In this document: positions 49,669 to 63,480 of the stretch, in pieces
Position numbering within the stretch: position 1 is the first letter of the stretch
How the letters are laid out: every line of letters begins with the position of its first letter
From: Saururus chinensis
Lineage: Eukaryota > Streptophyta > Magnoliopsida > Piperales > Saururaceae
NCBI GenBank assembly: GCA_035235625.1
Contig: CP141150.1
Span: 14,636,330-14,700,329 of the forward strand
Reading direction: 5' to 3'
Length of the DNA stretch: 64,000 nt
Notes under the pieces: generated by a model
What the model was told of the DNA's origin: nothing
Databases searched by the model: none
Seen by the model: the letters and a program-made list of their open reading frames with translations, nothing else
Position numbers and translations under genes: made by a program

Positions 49669-51261
49669 GTATCTACAGGAGATTGACTCTTCTTCTAGTT
49701 TCCTTTTTTTTTGGATAATATTCTAGCTTCTCTTTGAGATGTACCAAACACACATAAGTTCTTTCTTGCTCCACGCCAAGAGCAAATTTCTCACTGCTGC
49801 ATTTATTCTTCTATTCCTCTCCTTTCTCATCACTCCTGCCTCATTCACTAGACATCATAAGTTCCATCACCACCTCCACAATAAAATGCATGAATCTTAA
49901 TGGCAATTTCAAGTACCGGCCTACCCATTTAATTCTTACCAGTCATTTTAACCTTTTCACCAACAGGCAACAGCCCATACTATTTCCTGATTGACTCTTT
50001 TATTTCTTCCGAATATTGGCAAAGGACCACCCCAGAACTTCTAAAATTTGTGCCGACGTTTTAGTTTAGCATATGATTGTGAAGTTTAGTTCAAATTGTT
50101 TTTTTTATCAATACAGAAAATCCTACTTTAGTTCTTCTCCAACAGCTAATCTTAATCGTTACTCCCATCGACATTTTTACATGCAATTATACTATCATTT
50201 AAAACACAAAAAGTATACTAGCCATACCATGTCACCCTTTTTTAAGCATCTGGTCATGCCCTTACCTACCTCAAGAACAGGCTCGAAACAATAGCATCTT
50301 AAGTCATGGTCACAGTCATGGTGGAGATGGAGGGAGGGAAAAGGAAGAAGAAATTACTGTAAAGTGGGAATAGGGTTGTTAATGAGTAAAGTATGGGTCG
50401 GGTAATGCTTTACCCTCATCCATACCCCCTTTCTAAAATTTTACCAATAGCCTACCCATTACTCATTTTCCTATTCATCACTCATATCTTACCCATTAAC
50501 ACCTCCAACCGAATAAGAAAATAATAGGCAATAAAAATTCAAGTGATAAATAACATATATTTTTTAAAAGCCTATCTAGTATATATCTATAGAAGCCCAA
50601 ACCTATCAAATGTATATCTATATAATCATCGGATACCTTTTTAACTAGTTGTTCCATACCGATATCCCATATCCAGAAAATGAAAATTAGATTGATAGTG
50701 CTGTTCAGAAGATACTTTGTTCTGGCATTATCCGCCTTCGTTAGTCTTCTTACTCCTAACTAGTCCTTTTTTGTGGACTATAAGGCCCTTATTCTTATTA
50801 TATTAATGGATAAGTACCATATTCTTGTTATTGAGTTAAAAACGAAATAATGGGTGCCTAAGTTTTTTTAAAATTAGACCCCCTTTTAAGTTATCTATAG
50901 ACCCTTATGCACCCAGACAATATTTTCAAGATGTTTCACGCACTCATGAAGGGCACTAGAACTTTTTTGCCATGCACTTTGGTCTTACTTATGCCCCTGC
51001 ACTCCTGGTCTTACTCATGCTCCTGCGCTCCTCACACATGCAATAGAGGGTTAGCTGTTTCCTTATCCAACTGAAGAAGAAGCTTGATTAGCCATGCTCA
51101 TACATTGACTATGCAATACATCTGTTAGAAAGTCAACCGCAATGATCTTGAACTCGAGGTATCTGTAAAAATAACATTTGCACAACCAGCAAGAAATATA
51201 AAGGGAATGTAGATACAGAACTCCTGTGGTATAAATACAATAGACGCCTTTGGTTCCTCTC
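49669..51261. other. Intergenic, and 3' side of ferredoxin C2
   Basis: No gene is recognised. A pyrimidine-rich segment lies at 49730-49850. The last few hundred bases presumably contain the 3' UTR of the ferredoxin C2 gene. Confidence 0.45.
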
Positions 51262-53967
51262 TCATTCGTCACCCATAGCCAACTCTAATGCATAGTCATC
51301 CCTTTCCTAAAAGCAGAAATAAACAAGCAAATTAGAAAATCTACATTCTCAAACTTTAGCCTTCACTGAGAGCAGCTATACATGTCGGATATGCTAATAT
51401 GTTAATGGATGGCAATATATTTCTTGGGGAACAACTATGAAACTTACAATGGGTCCACGAGCAAAATACCGTCCAAATTGGAGCCAGTATACCTGTACAA
51501 CATAAAAAATAACTAATATAACTTCCATTTTCTCCATAGTTATTGCCAATTATCTGCTGATCTATTACCTCATCCTCATCTTGGGTCTCAACTTCCACAT
51601 CAGAAGAAGGGAAGCCAACACAAAGTAGTGCATACCCCTGGAAAAAATATAATAAGAAATATCAGATCTTTCTTTCAACTTTGCAATCTATCATATCTAC
51701 AGGTGCATTCTTTATTATCATTATCAGTGGCAATGCAATGTTAATGAACCTTTTTCAAGTATAGAAGCGAGATATCTGAGGTTATGGGCCAATCTAAATT
51801 AAATGTTATATCCATAATCCATGTAGAGTAGAACAACATGAATAATAACTCTAGATGCACTACGTTCATTACATTCCTTTTGCAGTTAATACTGTATTCT
51901 ACAGTTTCCCAGGCATCATATTGAGTCTTTTACAGGCATCTTCTTTTAGTCAAGTTTCATCAACTTTCAGCAGTTTTGAAGCTGCTAGAATTTCTAGGTT
52001 TAAATGGGGTTTACAATGATACAAGCCCGAGCCATATAAAGCAGACCAGCTTACATTCTGTGATTTGTCATGAATGGGAGTTTTAAGATTTTTTTTCTTT
52101 CTTCAATAGTTGGCTGTAGAGTATAAAGTTATTTGTTGAAGTAATTATGTTAAAAATCAATCTGAAGGTGCAAGCTAAAGGCTGATATGGAAAATCTAAG
52201 GCTGCCGTTTTTTTTATGATCAGTTAAGGCCGCTTTTTTTTATTACCGCTGTTTTGTAAACAAATTTTGTTCTATGAGAAGCACCACATTAATATTTGTG
52301 TCCACAAATATATGGAGCAGTCCCATTGCAGGTTATATGTTAAGTTAGTAAATTTCAATGGCAAAAGCAGAGTCTAATAGTTGAGTACAGATGAAGTTTC
52401 CAAAGATGATAAATAGTAATCACTTTATTAGATAAGAGGACAGCAGAGTCCTATGTACCATGGATACATTTCAAGCTCGATTTCATTGATAATTATTAAT
52501 CATGTAAGTTATCAAATAACATCAAATTAGTTTCCCATCAGGCTAATGTTAAATAACCTTAGCTTTCAATTCTGTAGATATTCCAAGAGCTTCTGGCTGT
52601 CTTATCTGTCCTGATTTTATGCGAACAGCACAGCTAGTACAGCAACCTGTTAGGCAAAATGCTTCTTTATATGTACTTGTCATAAGAAAATTGAGAAGAA
52701 ACATGAATAGAACAAAAAATTAATCATCTCTATTTACAAGGGAGGATCCACTTAATAGTTGTCAACAAACAAAAGAAAGTTAGAAACTGACAACAAAAAA
52801 CATAGAGGCCTTTTCAGCATTTCTTATACCATATTTTTCTTTTGCTTTTGACTCACCAATGGAAGAAAAGAAACAAGCCTATTAATTACAATGCATTGAA
52901 CAATGTATAAAAAAATTAGTGTTACATCACTACATCCACAATGGGAAAGACTATCAGTCCCAAAATGCACAATTTGCAAATCTAAGACCTAACTCTGTTG
53001 TATATGAGTCTTTTACTCATTAGATCCTCCATTTCCGGCTGATCAGCCATATAGCCTTATGAGTCGTCCAACAACTGACAGTCAGAAATGTGTCACTCAA
53101 TCATGAGAGATACCAGAACATCATACTAAAAACTTAGCCTGTAGACATTTCCATAGTCCGTAAGATGAATAGATATATCGTTCTAAAGCAATTAGCATAA
53201 TATTTTCCAAGCTACAAGAAAGATCACAGATAGATTCATGTTCATAGCATGCACAGGTGGTCGTGGCAGGAATGCAAATGTAAAACTAATAAATTAAATG
53301 TATGAAAATCATGAAATTCAGGTAAATAGTAGGATAGAAAAAATTATTCACAAGAACCATTGCTTGTAAACACACACACACAAACACACAAAAGAACCAA
53401 TGGTTGTGAGAAATCAACAAATCCCCTTCCTCAAAAAATTTGGTTCTGAAATTGAATCTAAAACCCCTGGTGTCTCCATATTACAAGTAGGTATAAATTC
53501 GGACACAATACTATGATGCCCACCTGACAAACAGAAAAGATAAATAAAACCAATAAAACATCCAATGTATAAACACTTCAATTCACCAAAAAGAAACGAA
53601 GAGCAAGCAGTACCGTGCCTGCAAGCAAACGGGAGGGAAATGTTCTGGGACTCCGCGGTGTGCAGTATGTACTGGTCCTGCGTAAGCGACACCAGCAGAA
53701 ACCACCAAATGAATCAAACCCAGCTAAAAACAAGACAGTAAACAAACACCCATTTGGCAGAAAGGCAGAAAGAAGCAGAAGGTGGGCAAGAAACACCTCC
53801 GGAACAAAGAATTCGTGGACAACCCCCCGCTGCCGGTCGTGGACAGTGACTCTGTGGGTGGTGGCCTTGGAGTGCTGAGGGAGCTCCGACCGTAGTGGGC
53901 GCCGAGGCCGGGCAATGGCGGGTCCCCGGCAGCCCAGAGAGAGATTGCAGGAGAGCCGGAGGTCCAT
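51262..53967 (-). CDS. FDC2: Ferredoxin C2, chloroplast 2Fe-2S protein, six exons
   Basis: Exons in reading order: 53967-53797, 53677-53614, 52646-52558, 51637-51569, 51492-51448 and 51306-51262 (TGA). Joints are GT-AG and in frame, giving 160 residues. The product is a plant-type ferredoxin variant of the stroma, reported in rice and Arabidopsis to affect photosynthetic electron transfer and chlorophyll. Residues 1-37 are Arg/Ser-rich like a transit peptide. VTVHDRQRGVVHEF opens the fold. Iron-sulphur ligands are C76, C81, C84 (FACRHGCCTSCA) and C114 (ALLCVGFP). The tail EVETQDEDEVYWLQFGRYFA, then RGPIERDDYALELAMGDE, is the C-terminal extension that separates FdC2 from photosynthetic ferredoxins and is almost identical to Arabidopsis. 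An in-frame ATG at 54039 would give 184 residues, nearer the Arabidopsis length of 181, so the start is undecided. The 967-bp second intron is the largest. The gene looks intact. Confidence 0.93.
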
Positions 53968-54210
53968 GTGGAGGCGGGAGAAGTGTTGATGGCGAACACT
54001 TGCTGTGTGCTCTGTTGCTCTGCGGACTTGAGTAGACACCAGAGGCTGAGTGCCGTTATCAGAATTGAAACATCATCAGAATGTTAGTGTGAGAACTCCT
54101 TCTCACTGAGAAGTGCGTGAGAATAAGCTGAGTTGTGTGCTAGGACCGCTCGCAGCCTACGCAGGGCTCGGGCATGAGGCCTTGCACCTTCAACAGGAGC
54201 ATCACGCGGA
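53968..54210 (-). other. Upstream region of ferredoxin C2
   Basis: It holds the 5' UTR and core promoter by position; no clear TATA box is seen. It includes the alternative ATG at 54039 and an inverted CTTCTCACTGAGAAG palindrome at about 54090-54104. Confidence 0.4.
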
Positions 54211-55100
54211 TGTCACGTCCTAATTGTGTTGTGCGCCGACCTCTAGCAATTAGGCTACTCATTTACTTGCTTAAGTAGGGTTTATTATTATTTTTATTTA
54301 GGTTTATTTTGATTGTGTAGTTATTAGACCTAATATGGGCACACTTGGACGTTAGGGGTATTACTATTTAGGCCTCTCTTTTGTAATTTTGAAAGTTAAA
54401 GCAAAGATTATCCCTAATCTCCACTCTCTCACAATCTCTCTCTCTCTCTTGTCCATGTTCCCAACCACTTCCTATACATGAATGCACGCTTTTTATGTGA
54501 TTTAGGTGATCAAATTTTCTATATTCGAACATTTGGATTTGAATGGTAGTTTAACAAAAGAATTATCGAAGTCATGACTTATACATGGCTATTAAGGTAT
54601 ATGATGGGCTAAAAAATTAGGATATCGTAGGAAGGTCTTTTTCATTGTGATCCCGTTAGTCCATGAGTATAAGTGTATATGTTGCTTCGATATCAACGAT
54701 ATTTTGTAAATAAATTATTTATTTAATTTTGTGAATGATTTATCAGATTCTGTAAATGAATAATTTATTTGATTTATCATATTATATAAATAAATGATTT
54801 ATTTGATTTTGCAAATAATTTATTGGATTTTTAGATACATTTTTGTCTAATTTGTCAGCAATTGTTTTTCTATGTGGACTTTAACATTTTGGTACATGTT
54901 TAGTTGAAAATACTTCAAAATGCATGTATTATATTATGTTTTATAAAATAGTCTTAGTGTTTAGGTAAAACTATGTATCCGGTCTTAAGGCAATAATATT
55001 AGAGATGTTATCCAATAAATAGGCAACCAACATCAAGATGATGTTGGCCCAATTTAAAAAATAATAATAATTTATCTTTTTATTCTTTTGAAAATAGGTA
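54211..55100 (+). mobile_element. Possible LTR 5' fragment
   Basis: TGTCACGTCCTAATTGTG at 54211 resembles the start of plant gypsy LTRs. It is followed by the GGGTTTATTATT, ATTAGACCTAATATGGGC and CTCTCTCTCT segments common in such leaders. No right end was found, so it is tentative. Confidence 0.3.
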
Positions 55101-57802
55101 TCGGATAATCGTTACAGCTCTTATATACAAATGATGATCCTGGTAATTGAGAAAGAATTCTATTACGATATTTTTGACCCCCAGGTTGGGTTTTCCCTTG
55201 AAATTAAAGTGTGTGTGGATCTAGGCCATTATAATAATCTCATACCCAACTTAACTAATACATGATGAGGGCATAAAATTATGCATGTAGACATCACCCT
55301 TAAACACGAAGCATAGTTATACTTAAACATGCATTAAAACTTAAATCAATACCCACATGCATATATGTGACATGATATTCCAAAATTACACTACTTACGT
55401 GGATGACCTACATGTCAAACCTATTACCTGACACATGGTTGTACTACCCCTTACATAGATATACCCCACATATATATAAAGTATCACTAACATACCCATT
55501 ATTGCAAATGCAAGAAAATAACAAAAAAACAAATGTTCTCAAATCGGAAAAATAAATTAAAACTTGAATTATAGGAGGGTCAACTTACCTGACTACGCTT
55601 GTTATAGCTAAAACCTTAATTTGTGCCCTATTACAAGTTCTTATATTTATGAAAAATATCTAGAGGTATAATGACAACACCACAATTAAATAAGGAAGTC
55701 TAGGACTCAAAATTAAATGTAAGGGTCGGTCTCACTAAAAAAGGTGTTTATTTCATAATTCTAAAAATCATTGCATAGTGTAAAATTTCTTGTACAATAG
55801 GGATTCCAAATGTCATAACTCATTCAAACTAATTCAAATTAACTCCATTTTGGGACAGGGATGCATGGGAAATTATTAGCATAAATTTGAAGGGCAATTT
55901 AACTCGATTTGGTCATTGAAAAATGCTTTAAACAAATGACTCAAAAAATTGGAATATCATACCTACATGGACTCCAAAAAATTTAGTAAATTGATCTTTA
56001 ATCAAGAAAATTTTGAAAAATTAAGGTATAAAACTAGACTTTATCATGAGTCTATTAACTTTTGTTGACCAAATATACGGAGAAAAGGTCCTAGTATGAT
56101 GTTGGGAACTCAAGACAATGCCCACCATTAGAATCAGGGTTCCAAGAAAATAATGGTAGTTGATGGGCAAAACTTAATCAAAACCCTTGAAAATTCTTCC
56201 AGGGTTACTTTAGGGTATTCTTGAAGTACCATATAAAATCCAAATAAAAAATCTCACCAGAAGGTTACAAACTAGTCTAACTTTTCAAGATGCACACGGA
56301 AAACCAAGGTGAAAATTAAGTGAAGAACAAAATTAACTTCAAAATCCAACAGAAGTCCAATCAAATAAGTACAATGAAACATGATATATTCCAATGTAAT
56401 ACACTCAAATTTAAAACTCTACTCACTCATAGTATCATAGAAATCATGCACATCATTAAAACGTGTAAGCATAAAGGTTATAACTTTTCATCATGGATAT
56501 AAACCTTAATGAACATACAACTACATGAATTAATCATCCACGGAAAACACAACAAAACATGCATCAAACAACCACTAATAAGAAACATAACCTAGTGGAG
56601 AGATGGAGGAGTTCTTACCTCTTAATGATGACAAGTTCTTCTAAGCTTGAAGACAATTCTCCCTTGCTTCTCCAATAGTACCAACTTGGTTTTGCTTCAG
56701 CTAATGGTGCTCTAATTGCTGAATTAGAAGGCCTATCATATGAACAAAGGAGAGAGAAGGAGAAGAGAGGGGCCACTAGAGAGAGAAAGTGAGAGGGGGT
56801 TGACCCAAGGGAAAGAGAGAGAGGGTGTGACATGGGCATGGAGGGCTTGGCTTACTATAAGGGCGTAGTTTCCCTCTTAGGTTGGATTTGTAATTCAAGA
56901 TTATTTAGATCTTTCTTTAGTCAATCAGGAATTAACCTTCCCAATTTGAATCAATCCTTCCCCAAATGAAAGATCATCGATCATCCACTAGCTTGGAGCC
57001 AAAATAAGCTAATTGGATGGGCCAATTCTAGAGCGCACCTTGCTCGTCTAGGGCCCATTTATCTGCTTTTCCATTTAACCCAATTCTCCTTTGTTAAAAA
57101 CTCATTTTCCATCTCCTTTTTTCCCAATTAACCACTAATAGCCTCTACCATTCGAGTAGGGTTTTTTGCAGTATAGTCCCGGGCGAGTCTCGTTCCTTTG
57201 CAAGTGCACGCTCGCACTTAGGTCACTATAATCATCACACATATAGGTCCTCTTAATAACCTAGAGTTAACCTTTCGGTTAAGTGGTATTCCATTTCCCT
57301 TTTCAAAACCTTCGATCATGGTACTAGGGTTTTGCTTAGCTGAGTTGATTGGGTTGACAACATAGCCCCGCACTCTCAACTAAAATATGAAAGTTCTGCC
57401 TTGTACCCCTAATGGTCAAGGTGTAGAATTTAGGCTCTCGTTGTGGTCCGGGTTAATTCAACAATGAAAATTCCACTCCAAGAACACTTGGGTCACTAAG
57501 ATCATCACACATATAGGTCCTCTTAATAACCTAGAGTTAACCTTTCGGTTAAGTGGTGTTCCATTTCCCCCTTTCCAAACCTTCGATCATGATACCAGGG
57601 TTTTGCTTAGTTGAGTTGATTGGGTTGATAGTATAGCCCAGCATTCTTGGAGAAAATATGAAAGTTCCGCCCCCTCTGTTCCTAATGGTCAAGCGGTAAA
57701 ATTTAGGCTCTCGTTGTGGTCCGGGTTAATTCAACAATGAAAATTTTACTCCAAGAATTAAACCATAGAAAGAAAATTCATCCAAACTTTTGGGGTGTTA
57801 CA
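55100..57802 (-). mobile_element. Gypsy-like LTR fragment, minus strand
   Basis: Read on the minus strand it starts TGTAACACCCCAAAAGTTTG at 57802. Motifs such as ...GGTAAGAACTCCTCC and GGTAAGTTGACC lie where the family's AAGGTAAG leader motif is expected. The left limit is approximate. It contains a 270-bp tandem duplication near its start. It is a fossil. Confidence 0.4.
57215..57758 (-). repeat. 270-bp tandem duplication
   Basis: Copy one (57215-57484) and copy two (57485 to about 57758) share long blocks such as TCATCACACATATAGGTCCT, TAACCTTTCGGTTAAGTGGT and TTAGGCTCTCGTTGTGGTCC, with about 90% overall match by eye. The copies lie head to tail without spacer. Confidence 0.88.
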
Positions 57803-57985
57803 TTGGCACTGGTACAAGTCCATTAATGATGTTTTTGAACATGGGAGCTATATGAATTTTAGATTTTCTTTCTTTACAAACTTCAACCTTAAAAATTGAA
57901 CAGATAATATATTTAACTACTTACTCATTTTGGAGTTTTTCCTACACCTAACAATCCTGAGACTTACATTAATGATAGCTCACAT

Positions 57986-59650
57986 TGTCACACCCCCAAT
58001 TTTACACACCCATTTTTAAAATAATTTTCTTTTTCAAAAAACATACCATAACACATTGAATGAAATGTAGCAGAGAAACTCATTTGTCATGAGTATAAAA
58101 TTATTTAAAAGTTAAATAGGGGACATGCTATCAATACTTTTCACAAGCATGATTTATAATACCATCATAATTACATTTCTAAACTATCTATGTAACTTTA
58201 AAAAAACCATAGGATCTAGAATCGGGCACTTGTCTATCAATTATGCATTAGTTAATATAAACAATAAATGACACTCACGTGCCTGATGATAAACCTATGA
58301 ATGGATCAACAACTAAAAGGGGTGACTCTTCACTTTGGCTACAACCTTCCCGATCCCTTTACACAACCTCTTCTTCCTGGAAATCTTGCATTATAAAGGA
58401 TGTTGAGTATAATATAATCAGTGGGATTGCAAAACCAAAACAAAGATTATAACAAAAGTACGTAAACAAAGAATAATTCAAGTAACCAATTTAATAAAAA
58501 CCAAGTCAAAAATACGACCTTTCAATGCCAAAATCATACTTACAAACAAAAAAAGACCCAATATTAGAAGGTTCTCTAGACACGATAGCCTCATCTAGGA
58601 GTTCCCAACCTGTACTAGATATTAAACTACCTCAAACTCAACTTCAGTCTCTGCCTGAAGCCTGCACTGCTCCATCCATGCCATGAAGGAAAAGACTCAC
58701 TAGGGCTCATAGACCCTAGAGGTCGAGATCCTGACATCCATAGTCATTTAAACCTCCTGTATTGTGTTGCGCTACACTAGTCATTTTTTATACTGATCTG
58801 TTCGAGCCTAAGGGAGCTTCTCTACATACAAATCCCACCTTTGGAGAGCCAGAAGACCATGATCCCGTGTCATACCATCCATTTTGTCTTTGTGGCTAAA
58901 TGACTTACTTAAGGAGCCAACCCGATAATAAGAAACTTTATCCATGAGTGTCTAATGCATCAGCTTTGGTTGACCATTTATCAAAAGGAATCACACACAT
59001 GCATTAGGGTTTACTTACCCCTATATAATACATGCTTAACAACATCCAATTATTCATTCAATTACATCGAAACCATGCTATTATATAATTATTAAAATAA
59101 AATAAATATTTGTGCAAATTATGTTAGAAATTAATATTGAGGCACCATTGGTAACCTCACCAATGTGTCCGCCGTAGTGTCTATGACTATCAACATCCCA
59201 TCGAAGTGTCGAACCCTTATTGACAATGGGTTAGCTAGGACACGCCACATCATTGATGCCATATCAAAGTGTCATTTTCATTATCGGTGACTAGTGAACA
59301 TGCACGATCTTGCACGTATGCATATGTATTGTTCTTCTTGCTCCCTTCACTGACACAGACATCAACTTGTCGATGACCCTATCAATGATCGGAAAAAAAA
59401 AAAAAACATAGACCATACCGGTTCTCTGAATACTGTTTTTTACCATAATGGATAAAAACCCTTTCAAATTCAAAGTTCTATACAATTTATTTAAAAAAAT
59501 AGGGGGTAAAACCATCCCAATTCGAACTTGTCATTGTTACGCTCTAATGCATAAAATAACTTGGAGAAATCAACATGCATATGTGCAATTACATCAAGAA
59601 CTTGAAGAAATTTATTATCATACAAACTATTCAATTAATCATGGAAGAAG
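57986..59650 (-). mobile_element. LTR-like element end, minus strand
   Basis: Plus-strand TGTCACACCCCCAATTTTAC at 57986 is the complement of a gypsy-type LTR 3' end (GGGGGTGTGACA). A CCCACTGATTATATTATACT-like motif about 420 bp inside matches the end-proximal motif of the other family members. The right limit is a guess. Confidence 0.35.
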
Positions 59651-59699
59651 AGTGTGATCTAACTTGAATTCTTGCAAAGCTTCCTCTCTCTTGACACGA

Positions 59700-60860
59700 A
59701 TCCTCCACGATTATGCTTCATGTAAGAACATAAGTGTCCTTATGATGTATATTTATTTATTTTCATGATCAAAACAATGTCATGAATATGTGTAATTTTG
59801 AGTCAATTTAAATCTAAAGACCGTATTATGAAGAAGGAGCATAAGGAAGACTTAAATCCGTATTTTGTTCGGTAAAAATAGTCACACATCACATTCACAC
59901 AGTTTAGGGTAAAAGAGACGTTAGTTGAAAGAATTGTGAGAGTTGGAGGCTTTTTGAATGAAAATTTTAATTTTTTTTAGAGCGATCGATCATTGTCTAG
60001 TACCGATCAATCAACCTTGACTATAGTAGGGTTCTCCAGAAAAATTATTGACCAATCAATCATTTCGATCAACCGATCAAATGGTAGGTTGGAAGTCTAT
60101 GTTGAAAATTTAACCGACATAAAATCGATCGATCGCTTGGTTAGATAGTTGATCAATGTGAGAAATCGATAGAAGGAAACAAAGAATTGGCCAATTGCCT
60201 AGTGGAACAATCGATCAATGTATCACAAAATTACCTAAATTAGACTTTTCCAGTTTGATTTAGATTCCTAGTTGAAAACATATTTATTTTTTAGACTTGG
60301 GGAGTCTATAAAAAGGGTAAGGAATGTAAGGCAAGAAAGAGAAAAGGCTTAGAAAGCTAAGAGAATTTGTGTAGAGTTGTTCTAATGGTGTTGTAGAGAA
60401 AATTAGTCTTGTAAGTTTGGAGTTTTGTCTACCTTAATCAAAAGAGTGATTAGAGGTGAAAAGAGTGAACAAAAACACATATATGGCATAGCGTTTATTG
60501 AAGCTTGTTGCAAAGAAGATAAAAAGAAAGAAGGTTCATTCCAAAAGGGGAGATGAGGGATTTACATTGATAAAAAAGCACAAAGAGGAGGAGAATATTA
60601 AGCTATTTTCAGTAAATAGCCAAGGACTGCTGGATTCAGAATTAGAGTAGTATGAAGAACCAGCCATTTGAAGAAAAAAAATGAGTCTTTGTTCTTTGTA
60701 ATTAATAATTATGTAATATCTAGTTTATATAGTGCATAGTTGATCTGGACAGAGTGTCTCGTGGTTTTTCCTTGTTGGGTTTCCACATAAAATTTTTGGT
60801 GTGTTTGTTTAGTGATTTAATTGCAATTTTTTGTTAGAACACATAGGAGTGATGCACATT
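59700..60860 (+). mobile_element. Copia-like LTR fossil
   Basis: TATAAAAAG at 60307-60315 is followed about 450 bp later by GTCTCGTGGTTTTTCCTTGT, then GGGTTTCCACATAAAA, a segment typical of the 3' region of many plant Ty1/copia LTRs. Upstream are repeated CGATCGATC and GATCAATC motifs. Ends are approximate and no pol genes follow. Confidence 0.5.
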
Positions 60861-62174
60861 GAATTTGAACAAAATTTAAGTTTAATTTATTTCTTAAAGG
60901 AAGGTAAATCTTGTAACTCAATTGCGGGTTAGAGGCACTTTATTTTTTTCGGTTTGTACTTGCCACACATGTTGATCACAAACCAACACTTTTGAACTGT
61001 CCTCTATTGCTTGGAGTCTTTAGAGATAGTTCTCACACCCAAAATCCCGAGTTTCACTCTCCTTACATCGGAAATAACTATCCTCGGAATTTGAAATTGC
61101 AGAACTACCACATTTTTTAGATAACTGAGACATGCAGTTTCACTGATGTGACCATTAACACATCAATGCCTACAGACAATAGGAAACACAATTCACCGGT
61201 AGAGTACCAACGTGTCAATGGATTGCTGATGAAATTTTTTTAAGGAAACAAAATATTATATTATTCCTTGAAAAATATGGCCACCTTCCAAGGTTTTCAG
61301 TTGCCAACTAGGAGATTTGCTTTAGTAAAATAGGTAATAATGTTACATATTATGCTCTTGTATCTCCCTCAATATGTGCACTTAAGCTTCCAAAATGACA
61401 ACATAAATATGATAAAATATATATTTAAATATGTCAATTGGCAACAGTCAAACTGCAAACTGGCAATTGCATGTTCTTCTTATTGCAAGCTACATCCTTC
61501 TGTTCCAACGTTGGTGCTAGAGAATTTGGAAAGTAGAACCTGGCGGTTGATATATTTAAACATGCTTTGTTTACCATGTTTCTTTGTTGTTTTTGTAGAA
61601 GCTTAAGTGTAGATATTGAGGGAGATACATTTGCATTGCATACTACATTATAGCCCATTTCACTAAAGTTAATTTGTCAGCTGCCAACTCTAAAAGGCAC
61701 TAGCTGCGATTAATATAATTCTCAGGTTTGTTAGGTGTTGAAAAAAGTTTTAAATCGTATAAGAATAAAACTCATTATTGATATTGTAACATGGAATTTT
61801 CATTTTGAAAATAACTTTTTGAGCTCAATTCATTCGAACTATTTTGGGCCCAATTACCTTTTTTTAAAATTTAAACTATTTTGAGCTCAATTCAGTTGAA
61901 GGAGCCTTGAGATTTTGTATAGGGTTCAGGGAGACAAACATATGGAGCTCAAGGATGCAAAAATTGAACGCTAGAATCATAGGTTACAACCTCGAGAAGT
62001 GTATTATAGGTGGGCCCACTTTTAATTTAAAAGATAGTATACTCACAATTTTATTTCGTAAGGCTCGTCCATATGAGTGCAACAGTACCAAGAACTCTTG
62101 TATTCGAGTTTGGGAGAGTAAGTTATGAGCTTTTAAAGTTAAAAAAAATTGAATTAAAAAATAATAATAATAAT
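60861..62174. other. Intergenic; dispersed-repeat piece
   Basis: The part at 61605-61725 resembles 9345-9480. TTTTGAGCTCAATTCA occurs at about 61815 and 61881. No gene is supported. Confidence 0.4.
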
Positions 62175-62806
62175 TTGTGTTAGATGTAGCTTATGCTAGC
62201 ACGCTACATGGCGCACACGGGCCCACTCACCAAGTGGTCACCTCCTCAGCGCTGCGCACTTGGGACGCAAAACTGCCTTGCGTGCCTATAAATAGTGAGA
62301 GGGTGGGGGGAAACGTGCAACTATTTGCCCTCTGACCTTCATTCTCTTGTGCTTTCGTGTCCCTAAAACTTTCTTTGACCTTTGTGGAGTTAATTTAAGT
62401 TGTGTTTAGTCTGTTCAAAAAGTGTTTCTGACTAAATCGAGCGTGCTCTACGAGGTAGTAAGGTTGTTTTTACAATTTAAGCATTACAAGATAAGGAAAA
62501 ACTCAAGAAGAAGCTTCAACTAAAGTCTAGGTAGGAGGTTTTAAATTCTAAACGTATGCTTTGCCAGAAGTAATCAATTTTTGAAATATTGTTCTAAAAT
62601 AAGCTAAAAAAACTTTGTTTTCTTGTCTGCTAAATAATTTTATTTTGATGTGGATTGCTACGAGTGTTTGCACTCTCTGGATACTTCCTTGGTGAATAAA
62701 CAAAGAATTATTAAAATAATAATTCAGGATACTTGCCACACTTATCTATGAGGAATACAAAATATGAGATATCATGAGAAAATTCTTTTTGGCGGCCATT
62801 GTCCCA
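62175..62806 (+). mobile_element. Possible LTR with primer-binding-like end
   Basis: TGTTAGATGTAGCTTATG starts near 62179, TATAAATA lies at 62287-62294, and a TTTGGCGGCCATTGTCCC segment near 62789 resembles the primer-binding region that follows the 5' LTR of Athila/Tat-type gypsy elements. No downstream gag or pol is seen. The call is tentative. Confidence 0.35.
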
Positions 62807-63480
62807 TAAGGGCAAGAGTAAATTGTTAGGTATTATGGTTCTAAGATTAATTATGTATATTATGTTAACTTTTGTCGGGGCATATTAAGCCCTATTCTGT
62901 AATTTTGTAATTACATAAATTAATCAAAAAATTACTCATTTGTATATGGTTGATCTTGTCTAATTTTTAAATTTAAAATTGATGCAATTTTGACATTTAA
63001 TTTCAGTTGAAAATATTAAATATTAGAAGATGTTTTATGAGTCCAATTGTTAAGTTTAAGCTTGTAAAGAAAGAGAATATAAAATTTATATAGCTCCAAT
63101 GTTCAAAAATGTCATTAATAGAGCTATAACAGTGTCATGATTAATGGAGGATATGGTCAAGCAAAATATGGCTCCTCTAAAGCTACAACAGCTAAGAGGG
63201 TTGCAACTTGTGCAATGGATATGATTGGATTATATTTAGTCCTACTAAATAGATGAGACAAAGAAAAAGTAGCCGCTAGTGGAGCTGGTAGCAGAGCAGT
63301 TAGAGGCGGAGGCAAGATAGGCATCGACAAAAATAGAAGAAAAGGTAGGGGTGACAGCAATAGTGGCAAAGCTAGAGTGATATAAGGCTCGGAGGAGGTA
63401 AGCATAATTAGTTACAAAGGTAGTTAGATTATTTCATGGAGCATGTATTGCCTCGTACATATGAATAACTCTATTTAGGG
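62807..63480. other. Intergenic, nothing recognised
   Basis: AT-rich sequence without supported coding regions. Confidence 0.4.

Noticed and set aside
53724-53999. 91-codon minus-strand frame starting MFAINTSPAS
   Set aside because: It is a different frame over the first exon of ferredoxin C2; the frame reading VTVHDRQRGVVHEF joins correctly to the next exon.
40257-57802. A full-length LTR retrotransposon pairing the LTR-like pieces at 40 and 57 kb
   Set aside because: Two apparently normal genes lie between them, the pieces differ in sequence and no gag-pol region is present.
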